The notes below the pieces were generated by a model, which made no database searches, was not told the origin of the DNA, and saw nothing but the letters and a program-made list of their open reading frames with translations. 10,902 bases of DNA, from NCBI GenBank assembly GCA_003154025.1, contig PMCE01000493.1, positions 5,371 to 16,272 on the forward strand. The letters run 5' to 3'. The position numbers and the translations under genes are program-made. This DNA is from Syntrophaceae bacterium (GTDB lineage: Bacteria > Desulfobacterota > SM23-61). The number at the start of each line of letters is the position of its first letter. Position 1 is the first letter of the stretch. Shown here one piece after another: positions 1 through 6,516 of the stretch.

Positions 1-290
1 GCATGGCAGGGGATGTAGGGCTCGACCGTGACCCGGTCTCCCCTTTTCAGGCCGTAACGTTTTTCAGCCTGATCGCCCATCTCCTCGACCCGCCCCACCA
101 GCTCATGGCCCATAATTTTGGGGAAAGAAGCTTTGAACCCGACCCCCTCATACAGATGGACATCGGAGCCGCAGATCGCCACCATCTCCACCTTGACCAG
201 AAGGCTTTCTCCCCGGATTTCGGGGACGGGAAATTCCTGGATGGACATCTGCCGCGGGGCCGTTAGAACGACGGACTTCGTGGAAGCCAT
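1..290 (-). CDS. Zinc-dependent medium-chain alcohol dehydrogenase, N-terminal part (runs off the left edge)
   Basis: The reverse strand encodes 96 complete codons from ATG at 290 and leaves the window still open. The reading matches the catalytic GroES-like domain of zinc alcohol/polyol/threonine dehydrogenases. It has AICGSDVH with catalytic-zinc Cys40 and nearby Asp43, then PKIMGHELVG with His61-Glu62. It then has GDRVTVEPYIPCH, where Cys95 begins the structural-zinc cysteine cluster. Family members run about 340-400 residues, so roughly three quarters lies outside, including the Rossmann NAD(P) domain. The start is supported by GAGAGG on the reverse strand, about 7-8 nt before the ATG. 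The family oxidises a secondary alcohol or polyol with NAD(P); the substrate cannot be read from this part. It is divergent from the C-N hydrolase at 686. Confidence 0.9.
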   Translation of the reverse strand, partial: MASTKSVVLTAPRQMSIQEFPVPEIRGESLLVKVEMVAICGSDVHLYEGVGFKASFPKIMGHELVGRVEEMGDQAEKRYGLKRGDRVTVEPYIPCH

Positions 291-685
291 GGGATTTACC
301 TCTCAAGATTTCTCTCGGCGCCATATTCTCATCCGTTCATCATAGAGGGCAAAGGCTGGTTTGGCAATGCAATCCCTGCCCCGAAACAGGTCTACCGGGG
401 GATCCCAAGAGTTTGGCCTTTCCGGGAGGCGTAGCTCGTGGCCCGGGCCGGGCACCCGGGAGGGGATCCAGGCTGAATCCGTTTCGAGCGGTTCTCGTAT
501 TTCCAGGCTTCTGACTCCGCGGGAGGTTATGCCTTCGTCAAACCTGAACACGGGGAAAGGGCAAGATCCGGCATAACATTGACGAATTGCCTTTTCTGAC
601 GTAAGGTAGATTAGGGTTCTATGAGCCGATCCGATATCCATCTGCCTAAAAAATCCCCGTTCAAATCATAGGAGATTGCAAGACC
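291..685. other. 395-bp divergent intergenic region; no convincing gene
   Basis: This gap separates the leftward dehydrogenase from the rightward hydrolase, so it should hold promoters for both. A reverse-strand open frame (641 to 303, 112 codons) ends 12 nt before the dehydrogenase start. It is rich in Arg and Pro, has no recognisable motif, lacks the codon preference of the neighbours and has a poor ribosome binding site, so I do not call it a gene. The middle is GC-rich and self-complementary (palindrome ggcccgggcc at 440-449). A weak promoter candidate for the hydrolase is TTGACG at 579-584 with TAAGGT at 602-607 (17-nt spacer); only the -35 half is good. Confidence 0.4.
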
Positions 686-1528
686 ATGACCGTTTCATTC
701 AAAGTAGCGGGAATTCAAATGTCCTCCAAAATGGGAGATGTGAAGGGCAATGTGGAAAAAGGATGCCGGATGATCGAGGAGGCCGCTAAGGAGAAGGTCC
801 AGTTGGTCTGCCTCCCCGAGATGTTCAACACCGGGTATTTTGCCCGCGCCGGCCGCCTCGACGCGAATTACTGGGACCTCGCTGAACCCCTGGAGGACAG
901 CTGGACGCTCAGGCAGGTGGGAGTTCTGGCCAAGAAATTCCAAATCCATGTGGTGGCTCCCTTCGTGGAGAAGGGAGGACCCGGAGTCTGCTTCAACAGC
1001 GCGGCTCTCCTCAATCCCGAGGGTCAGGTCATCGGATGCTACCGCAAGGTCCACATTCCCTTCTCCATGACGGGATGGGAAAAGTTCTATTTCCGACCGG
1101 GATACGGCTTTCCGGTATTTTCCACTTCCCTGGGGAAAATCGGGGTCCAGATCTGCTACGACCGCGACTTCCCCGAGGGGTTCCGCACGCTGGCCCTCAA
1201 GGGGGCGGAGTTGATCCTCCTGCCCACCGGTGCCCCGCGGAATTTGGCCGAAGTCTGGCGCATGACCAACCGGATGCGGGCTTATGAGAATGGCCTGTTT
1301 GTCCTGGGGGTGGGGCTCGTCGGGAAGGTCGATGAGGAGCACCCCGGCTTCGCCGGGAACAGCATCCTGGCCAGCCCGCGCGGGGACATCCTGGCGGCGC
1401 TGGAATTCGAAGAGGGAATCCTGGTGGGAGAAGTCGACCTGGGAGCCGTTGAGGCGGCCCGCCGGCTGCGCTTTGCCCTTCGGGACCGCCGGCCGGAGAT
1501 GTACGGCAAGCTGATCGAGATGATGTGA
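686..1528 (+). CDS. Carbon-nitrogen hydrolase (nitrilase superfamily amidase)
   Basis: This 280-residue protein is the usual size for a stand-alone nitrilase-superfamily domain. The Glu-Lys-Cys catalytic set is present and in order: Glu45 in CLPEMFNTGY, Lys121 in YRKVHIP, and nucleophile Cys157 in GVQICYDRDFPE. The residues after Cys157 and the later MRAYENGLFV segment resemble N-carbamoylputrescine amidase, omega-amidase and deaminated-glutathione amidase branches more than true nitrilases. It should therefore hydrolyse a C-N bond in an amide or carbamoyl compound and release ammonia. It has no signal peptide and is probably cytoplasmic. The ATG at 686 has AGGAG at 670-674. The next gene on the same strand is 264 bp on, separated by a repeat-filled gap, so co-transcription is possible but not shown. 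The exact substrate is unknown. Confidence 0.92.
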   Translation: MTVSFKVAGIQMSSKMGDVKGNVEKGCRMIEEAAKEKVQLVCLPEMFNTGYFARAGRLDANYWDLAEPLEDSWTLRQVGVLAKKFQIHVVAPFVEKGGPGVCFNSAALLNPEGQVIGCYRKVHIPFSMTGWEKFYFRPGYGFPVFSTSLGKIGVQICYDRDFPEGFRTLALKGAELILLPTGAPRNLAEVWRMTNRMRAYENGLFVLGVGLVGKVDEEHPGFAGNSILASPRGDILAALEFEEGILVGEVDLGAVEAARRLRFALRDRRPEMYGKLIEMM

Positions 1529-1792
1529 ACAAAAATCGAATGGGACGCCGATAAATACGGATAAAGCGCTAATAATAAATACGAACGCCTGGGAAGCTGA
1601 TCTGAACTACTTGCATCCAGGCTCTTTAGATTTAGCAGAGATTTTAGCCCTGACTTTTATCTGTGTTCATCTGCGTTTATCTGTGTCCCGACTAAAAAAT
1701 GCCTTGCATCCCATTATTTTTATCCGCGTTCATCCGTGTTCATCCGCGTCCCCATAAAATTTTAGTGGAAACTTTTTGATTGGAGAACCGAC
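1529..1792. repeat. Intergenic region with imperfect 10-bp tandem repeats in both orientations
   Basis: Three clusters of a decamer fill much of this 264-bp gap. Copies at 1659-1688 read ATCTGTGTTC, ATCTGCGTTT, ATCTGTGTCC. Copies at 1722-1751 read ATCCGCGTTC, ATCCGTGTTC, ATCCGCGTCC. Two reverse-complement copies lie at 1543-1562 (ggacgccgat, aaatacggat). Both forward arrays and the reverse one end in the same GGAC/GTCC-type boundary, so the outer copies form an inverted pair flanking the gap. No protein or RNA gene is seen. The last 40 bp hold the ribosome binding site of the next gene. Confidence 0.8.
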
Positions 1793-2770
1793 ATGAGCAG
1801 CATCGTGGATTTCATGCCCACGGGGAGAAGAATCGTTGAAGAGATCCTCGGGGTGCAATCCGGCGAGCAAGCGACTCTCTTAACCGACTGGGATCGACCG
1901 GCCTCCATCACCGATGCCCTGGCCAGTTGCCTGCGCTACGCGGGGGCCGAGGTGACGGTCATCGCCATGTCCCCGCGGGATCACGGTGGAATTGATCCGC
2001 CCCCTCCGGTGGGCGGCGCGCTGCGGGCGAGTCAAGTAGTATTATTGCAGACGAGCTTCGCCACCTTCCACACTCGAACCATCCGGGAGACTTTGGCGCA
2101 GGGAGCAAGGGTTTGCGAGTTCTGGGGGGTCACCGAAGACTTGATGGTCCGCGGGGGGATCACCGAAGACCCGGCATGGCTGGAAAAGACCTCGCGTCGC
2201 GTGGCTGAGCTCATGACCGAGGCCAAGGAAGCCCGGCTCATCACCCCTGAGGGAACGGAATTGCACATCGAGCTTACCGGACGGAAGGCCATCCCTTTGG
2301 CCAGCACGGCCAGGACTCCCGGGAGTTTCGCCTCTCTTCCCGCGGGTGAAGCGGCGATGGCGCCCCTGGAGGGAAGGGCCCACGGAAAAATCGTCAAACC
2401 CTATTTAGTCGAGCATCGGGAAATCGGCCGTCCCCGGGAAATGCTGGAGATCGTCATACGGGATGGCCAGGCCATAAAGATCAACGGTGGAGGTGAAGCG
2501 CAGCGCCTACAGGCCCTTTTGGCGGAGAGCGGTCCCACCGCCCGCAACTTTGCCGAATTCGCCCTGGGGACGAACCGTCGCTGCCGGGTGGACGTGGGAA
2601 TGCGGGAAGCGAAGAAGGCCTGGGGGACTGCCCACATCGCCCTGGGCGACAACCGGTCTCTCGGGGGGGCGATCGAAAGCCCTCTGCACATCGATTTCAT
2701 TCTCACCAGACCGAGCGTCTGGCTGGACGGACGGGAAGTGGTCCGGGACGGCCAGTTGCTCGATTCATGA
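1793..2770 (+). CDS. M29 aminopeptidase / NicX-like (2,5-dihydroxypyridine dioxygenase family) metalloenzyme
   Basis: This 325-residue cytoplasmic protein has the landmarks of the fold shared by M29 aminopeptidases and the ring-cleaving dioxygenase NicX. These are LPAGEAAMAP around Glu186, NFAEFALGTN around Glu255, GTAHIALGDN around His281, and PLHIDFIL with His299 and Asp301. The His...His-x-Asp set agrees with metal ligands known in NicX. At 325 residues it is closer to NicX (about 350) than to M29 peptidases (about 410), so a peptidase name copied from databases could be wrong. It may bind Fe(II) or another divalent metal and act on a small cyclic or amide substrate. The start at 1793 follows TGGAGA at 1781-1786. 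It lies 114 bp before the corrinoid methyltransferase on the same strand. Family assignment is firm; the reaction is not. Confidence 0.75.
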   Translation: MSSIVDFMPTGRRIVEEILGVQSGEQATLLTDWDRPASITDALASCLRYAGAEVTVIAMSPRDHGGIDPPPPVGGALRASQVVLLQTSFATFHTRTIRETLAQGARVCEFWGVTEDLMVRGGITEDPAWLEKTSRRVAELMTEAKEARLITPEGTELHIELTGRKAIPLASTARTPGSFASLPAGEAAMAPLEGRAHGKIVKPYLVEHREIGRPREMLEIVIRDGQAIKINGGGEAQRLQALLAESGPTARNFAEFALGTNRRCRVDVGMREAKKAWGTAHIALGDNRSLGGAIESPLHIDFILTRPSVWLDGREVVRDGQLLDS

Positions 2771-2884
2771 CTTTTCCGCCCTTTCACCGGCCTGGTCTTG
2801 CAGCCGATGGGAATCCATGGCCCGAGCGGGGATATTTTACCCTTCGATAAAACGGAGGGTTTTCAAGTTCGGATGGGAGGAGAG

Positions 2885-4804
2885 ATGAGCTGGACGCATC
2901 GGCAGAGGATGCTCACCATCATGCGCGGCGGGATGCCGGATCGGATTCCTTACGCCCCGCGCCTGGACCTCTGGTTTGCTGCGAACAAAGCTCGGGGTAC
3001 GCTGCCCCCTGCTTTCCGCGACTTTGACCAGTGGGAACAGGTTTCCCGCGCCCAGGGCTGGGGTTTCGCCAAAGTGGTCCTGGAATACCAGGGATACGGG
3101 GAGGAAGCCCTCTGGGACCGCGCCTTGGGTATTTACCTCATGCCCTCCCAGCACGGGTTTATTCCCCGGTTGTCCGACGATGTGGAGAGGAGAGTGAATA
3201 GAGAGGGGGATCGGGTTCGGGTGGAGTATCATACTCCCAGAGGCATCGTGCGCACCGCCTTTACCTATTCCGAGGAGATGCGCCGTTCCGGGGTGACCAT
3301 TCCCTGGATCAGCGAGCATGCCATCAAGGGGCCGGAAGACTATGCCCCCCTGAGCCACATCTTCGAGAACCTGAAAGTCGAGCCCGCCTACGAGGCGTTT
3401 TCCGACTGGGAAGCCCGGGTGGGAGAGGACGGCTACGCCACGGACTACGCCTTGACTGCCGGCTCTCCCATGCATCACATCATGAAGCTCCTGATGGACA
3501 GCACCCAGTTCTACTACCACCAGCGGGACTGCGCCAGGCAGATGCAGGCCCTCTCGGAGAGCATCGGCGTTTACTTCCGCAAGGTTTTCCGGGTGGTGGC
3601 CGAAGGACCGGCGGAGATCGTTCTCATCGGGGCCAATTTTGACGATACCATCACCTATCCCCCTTTTTTCCGGGATCAAATCCTGCCCTGGCTCCAGGAG
3701 GGCGCCGACCTCCTCCACCGGAAGGGAAAGCTCCTCATGTGCCACACCGACGGGGAGAATCGCGGCCTCATGGAATACCTCTTCGAGAGCGGGATGGACA
3801 TCGCCGACTCGGTCTGCCCGGCTCCCATGACCAAGGTCAGCCTGGAAGAGTATTACCGCCGCTGGTCCAAACGGATCACCCTTCAGGGGGGGATTCCCTC
3901 CAACCTGGTTCTCGCCGAAGCCACCACCGACGGGGATTTCCGAAAATTTCTGGACCATCTCTTCAAAGCGGTGGCCCCCGGCAATCGTTTGATTCTGGGG
4001 ATCGCCGATACGGTTCCCCCGGCTGCGGTCTTCGACCGCCTTCTCCGCATCGGCGAACGGGCGGAAAAAGAAGGCCGGCTCCCGCTGGAGGGCGGAGCCT
4101 TCAGGCCCATCCCTTCTCCCGTACCTGCTCAAGAATCCGCGCCCTTGGAAGAAAAGAAAGGGACGGACTCCCGGTTCAAATCCCTGCGGGAGGATCTTTA
4201 CGAAGGCCTGGATACCCGGATCCAGGGGCACGTGCAGGAACTTTTGGACCAGGGGGTTCCTGCTCAGGACATCCTGAACCTGGGACTGCTGTCCGCCATG
4301 GAGGCCATCGGCCAGGAGTTCAAAGCCGGGCAGCTCTTCGTGCCCGAAGTCCTTCTGGCAGCCCGGGCCATGAACGCCGCCCTGGCTGTTTTGGAACCCC
4401 GCCTTTCTTCATCGGGCCGGAGGGCCCGAGGGAAGGTGCTCATCGGAACGGTCTACGGCGACCTGCACGACATCGGCAAGAATATGGTCGCCATCATGCT
4501 GCGGGGAGTGGGATTTGAAGTGATCGATGCGGGAATCAACGTCAGGGCGGCGGACTTTGTGAAAAAGGTCGCGGAGCTGAAGCCCGACATCCTGGGCCTT
4601 TCGGCCCTTCTAACCACCACCATGCCGCAGATGAAGATGGTGATCGAAGGACTGGCCAAAGCCGGCCTTGGGGATAGGGTAAAGGTCATGGTGGGGGGAG
4701 CGCCGGTCAGCCCGACGTACGCCCGCCAGATCGGCGCCGCCGGGTATGCGGCCGATGCCGGGGAGGCCGTGGAAGTGGCCAAGAAACTCTTAGGGATATC
4801 CTGA
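2885..4804 (+). CDS. UroD-type methyltransferase fused to a corrinoid-binding module (CmuA-like architecture)
   Basis: This is a 639-residue two-part protein. Residues 1-395 form a uroporphyrinogen-decarboxylase-fold methyltransferase domain of the MtaA/MtbA/CmuA kind; it opens with RMLTIMRGGMPDRIP and later has LLMCHTDGEN and LGIADTVPP. A Pro/Glu-rich linker (405-428) leads to a helical cap (430-507) and a B12-binding Rossmann domain (515-639). That domain carries GDLHDIGKN (Asp526, His528 as lower cobalt ligand, Gly531), GLSALLTTT (Ser573) and VGGAPV. It should move a methyl group between a substrate, its own cobalamin and an acceptor such as tetrahydrofolate. Fusion on one chain is known for chloromethane transferase CmuA; most systems use separate proteins. 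The canonical HxC...C zinc motif is altered: His287-x-Asp289, and Asp375 in place of the late Cys. An upstream in-frame ATG at 2798 exists, but 2885 is preferred for GGGAGG at 2875-2880 and the family-like N-terminus. Confidence 0.88.
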   Translation: MSWTHRQRMLTIMRGGMPDRIPYAPRLDLWFAANKARGTLPPAFRDFDQWEQVSRAQGWGFAKVVLEYQGYGEEALWDRALGIYLMPSQHGFIPRLSDDVERRVNREGDRVRVEYHTPRGIVRTAFTYSEEMRRSGVTIPWISEHAIKGPEDYAPLSHIFENLKVEPAYEAFSDWEARVGEDGYATDYALTAGSPMHHIMKLLMDSTQFYYHQRDCARQMQALSESIGVYFRKVFRVVAEGPAEIVLIGANFDDTITYPPFFRDQILPWLQEGADLLHRKGKLLMCHTDGENRGLMEYLFESGMDIADSVCPAPMTKVSLEEYYRRWSKRITLQGGIPSNLVLAEATTDGDFRKFLDHLFKAVAPGNRLILGIADTVPPAAVFDRLLRIGERAEKEGRLPLEGGAFRPIPSPVPAQESAPLEEKKGTDSRFKSLREDLYEGLDTRIQGHVQELLDQGVPAQDILNLGLLSAMEAIGQEFKAGQLFVPEVLLAARAMNAALAVLEPRLSSSGRRARGKVLIGTVYGDLHDIGKNMVAIMLRGVGFEVIDAGINVRAADFVKKVAELKPDILGLSALLTTTMPQMKMVIEGLAKAGLGDRVKVMVGGAPVSPTYARQIGAAGYAADAGEAVEVAKKLLGIS

Positions 4805-4934
4805 ATTGTGCATTGCGCATTGATTGAAAGATAAAGACAATGGTAAATTGTAGGGGCAATTACGCGAAGCGCGTGATGGTTGCCCATCTTGCGGGCGACG
4901 ATCAAACCATAGAGTTGCGGGGATCCATTCTAAC
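4805..4934. repeat. Short intergenic repeat region with heptamers and a hairpin
   Basis: Just after the stop codon are 7-bp units attgtgc, attgcgc, attgatt (4805-4825). Their reverse complement recurs at 6495-6508. Further on, ggggcaa (4853-4859) pairs with ttgccc (4880-4885), and inside it acgcg (4862-4866) pairs with cgcgt (4870-4874) around a 3-nt loop. The hairpin has no following T-run, so it is not a standard intrinsic terminator. It may be a dispersed repeat or may cap the 3' end of the methyltransferase mRNA. Confidence 0.6.
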
Positions 4935-5579
4935 ATGAACGATAAACCTCAAAAGCCTGACAGGTGGAATGCCGCGGAGCTCGGTTTCCACGGCCTGGAC
5001 TTTCTTTTCGAAGTCTACGAAGACCTGGAGCGACAGATCGCCGACTTCAAAGCGAGGGCTGGAATCGATTGCCTGAGGAAATGCCAGACCTGCTGTTCCA
5101 CGGCCAAATATGTGGAGGCCTCCATTTTCGAGATGCTCCCGCTGAGCCTTCATTTCTGGGAGGAAGGCCGGGCGGAAGAGATTCTCGAAAAATTGGAAGG
5201 GGTCCATCCGGAGGCTCTCTGTATTTCCTTGAATCTCCACCCCACGGAAGAGGTTCCGTGGGGGTGTACCCATTATTCGCTCCGGCCTCTCATCTGTCGC
5301 CTCTTCGGGTTTTCCGCCACCGTGGATAAATATGGCCAGCCGCTCATTGCCATCTGCAAGCCTTTGAAGGAACGACATTCGGGAATCGACCGCCGGATCA
5401 ACGAACAAATCCGGGGGAACCTCCCGGTTCCCCTCATGCCCGATTTTTCCCGGAAGATCGCCTTTATCGATCCCCGGCTCGGGCAGGAGAAATATCCCAT
5501 CAACATTGCCCTTTGGGAGGCGCTGGAATTGGTCGGGCAGAAAATTCACCTCAAAAAAGCCGCAAGGAGGGAAAGATGA
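4935..5579 (+). CDS. YkgJ-family cysteine-cluster protein (putative zinc/iron-chelating)
   Basis: This 214-residue soluble protein has eight cysteines, at 46, 50, 53, 54, 96, 111, 121 and 141. The cluster CLRKCQTCC, the later LRPLICRLFGF and the IAICKPLK segment are the signature of the YkgJ/CxxCxxCC family. Members are thought to bind Zn or an Fe-S cluster, and some act in protein modification such as flagellin lysine methylation. The N-terminal 45 residues are helical and acidic with no signal peptide, so it is cytoplasmic. The ribosome binding site before 4935 is weak (a GGGG about 12 nt upstream), and the next in-frame Met is at residue 67, past the cysteine cluster, so 4935 must be right or close. 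It lies 130 bp downstream of the corrinoid methyltransferase. A link to that enzyme's metal or reactivation chemistry is only a guess. Confidence 0.82.
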   Translation: MNDKPQKPDRWNAAELGFHGLDFLFEVYEDLERQIADFKARAGIDCLRKCQTCCSTAKYVEASIFEMLPLSLHFWEEGRAEEILEKLEGVHPEALCISLNLHPTEEVPWGCTHYSLRPLICRLFGFSATVDKYGQPLIAICKPLKERHSGIDRRINEQIRGNLPVPLMPDFSRKIAFIDPRLGQEKYPINIALWEALELVGQKIHLKKAARRER

Positions 5580-5820
5580 TCATCGCCAAATCGAGTGAAA
5601 CCGACCGGAAACCGTTATCTCCCTGAAGCCTCGAAACCTCGACCCGGTCATCAATACCGGCCCGAGCCCCCCCGCCGGATTTTCTGGATTTACTCCCCTG
5701 CCAGAGAAGAGAAAAGCATCCTGGAAGGAAAAATGGTCTAAGAATAAAAAAGATCTCTTCCCAGCGGCCGCGGAGGAGGTTAGATTTGACTTGCAGATGA
5801 AGAATAAATCTGCTAAATAG
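5576..5820 (+). pseudogene. Possible small gene broken by a 1-nt frameshift
   Basis: An ATG at 5576 overlaps the stop of the upstream gene as ATGA and has a near-perfect AAGGAGG at 5564-5570 five nt before it. That is the best Shine-Dalgarno in the window, yet the frame closes after 16 codons at a TGA (5624-5626). Moving to the -1 frame at the CCC just before that stop opens 65 more codons to TAG at 5818-5820. This gives a continuous, charged, lysine-rich tail with segments such as KASWKEKWSKNKKDLF and AAAEEVRFDLQMK. I recognise no family. It may be a decayed gene, a sequencing or assembly error in a C run, or a real 16-residue leader peptide. The strong start signal is what is seen; the restored 81-residue product is inference. 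Confidence 0.35.
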
Positions 5821-6001
5821 GATCGGTTCGATCTGCCCAAAATTGAAAATTTGGTTCTGCGGACGGTTAAGAGAGTAAATGCTCTTTAAAAAACCTTAAT
5901 GAAATTAGTCTTAATCTGCTGGCATTGAGTTTGGTATCTCAATGAACAAATCAAGATCCATCTCCCATAAATTCGGCTAAAGGGAAAACCCGAGGAACAT
6001 C
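5821..6001. other. AT-rich leader region before the PilZ gene with a hairpin
   Basis: This 181-bp stretch is clearly more AT-rich than the flanking genes, as expected for a promoter region, but I cannot place a convincing -35/-10 pair. A perfect 7-bp inverted repeat, cattgag (5923-5929) and ctcaatg (5938-5944) with an 8-nt loop, could be an operator or a leader hairpin. It ends 57 bp before the start codon. No known riboswitch motif was recognised. Confidence 0.4.
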
Positions 6002-6376
6002 ATGCGTAAAAAAAATGAGTGGAGAAGAAGACCGAAGGACCTGGATCTACCGGAGGTCAGACAGTACACCAGGGTCCATTTACACCTTCCGGTTGAATAC
6101 TACGCCGATAATCCCAAGGTCCCCCGTCTGGGCCATACGACCAACCTAAGCCCCGGTGGAGTCATGCTGAATATCTCTGAGAAGCTGGATATCGGACAGT
6201 CGATCAACCTCGCCATCTTCGTCTCTTGGGGCAAGAGTATAGATGCCATCAAGGTCAACTCTCAGGTAATCTGGGTGGATGGGGCCGAGAAAGACGGGGA
6301 GTTCCTGTCGGGAGTGAAGTTCATGGACCTCTCGGCCAACGACCGGAACAAGCTGGAGAAATTCTTTGAAAAATAA
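6002..6376 (+). CDS. PilZ-domain protein (predicted c-di-GMP receptor)
   Basis: This 124-residue single-domain protein carries both halves of the PilZ c-di-GMP site. Arg20-xxx-Arg24 lies in RQYTRV, and Asn48-x-Ser50-xx-Gly53 lies in TNLSPGG. The rest, from residue 24 to about 122, fits the six-strand beta barrel and C-terminal helix, including VNSQVIWVDG and FLSGVKFMDLS. The basic N-terminal segment (MRKKNEWRRR) could help nucleic-acid or partner contact. Both arginines and the NxSxxG are intact, so ligand binding is likely. Output is unknown because there is no second domain and no motility or exopolysaccharide gene nearby. GAGGA at 5992-5996 is well placed for the ATG at 6002. The gene appears to be monocistronic and meets the EamA gene tail to tail. 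Confidence 0.9.
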   Translation: MRKKNEWRRRPKDLDLPEVRQYTRVHLHLPVEYYADNPKVPRLGHTTNLSPGGVMLNISEKLDIGQSINLAIFVSWGKSIDAIKVNSQVIWVDGAEKDGEFLSGVKFMDLSANDRNKLEKFFEK

Positions 6377-6516
6377 AGTGTCTCAAAATGAAAGGTACTG
6401 GAGTCCCGCGGTGTTGCTGTTTTGCAGTTAACTGCAGCACCACAGAACGGCAGTACAGCAACACGTTTTTCTTAATTCGGCAATCCGCAATTCGCAATGC
6501 GCAATGCGAAATTGGT
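6377..6516. terminator. Convergent intergenic region with inverted repeat and T-run, then heptamers
   Basis: Between two convergent genes, gtgttgctgt (6411-6420) pairs perfectly with acagcaacac (6455-6464), followed by gttttt (6465-6470), which suits termination of the PilZ transcript. The loop contains a perfect 14-bp palindrome, tgcagttaactgca (6423-6436). Next come four 7-bp units, caatccg, caattcg, caatgcg, caatgcg (6481-6508). The long loop makes it a less than ideal intrinsic terminator. Confidence 0.5.

Noticed and set aside
303..641. 112-codon reverse open frame ending just before the dehydrogenase
   Set aside because: Its stop is close enough for coupling, but it lacks motifs, a ribosome binding site and the codon bias of neighbours; I keep it only as a note on the gap.
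2837..4231. 464-codon reverse open frame
   Set aside because: It is the antisense shadow of the methyltransferase gene; the forward frame has clear domains and a good start signal.
4853..4885. Intrinsic terminator after the methyltransferase
   Set aside because: The hairpin is present but no T-run follows on either strand, so it is listed as a repeat only.
5618..5630. Programmed +1 frameshift at CCC-TGA
   Set aside because: The +1 frame stops after about 40 codons and looks less protein-like than the -1 frame; no stimulator is evident, so simple mutation or error is more likely.
5580..5840. 86-codon reverse open frame
   Set aside because: It lies opposite the possible broken gene and has no motif or ribosome binding site; the forward strand has the only strong start signal.
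5960..6001. c-di-GMP riboswitch before the PilZ gene
   Set aside because: The context is tempting, but the short GGGAAAACCC segment does not match the conserved GEMM core or its two-stem layout.
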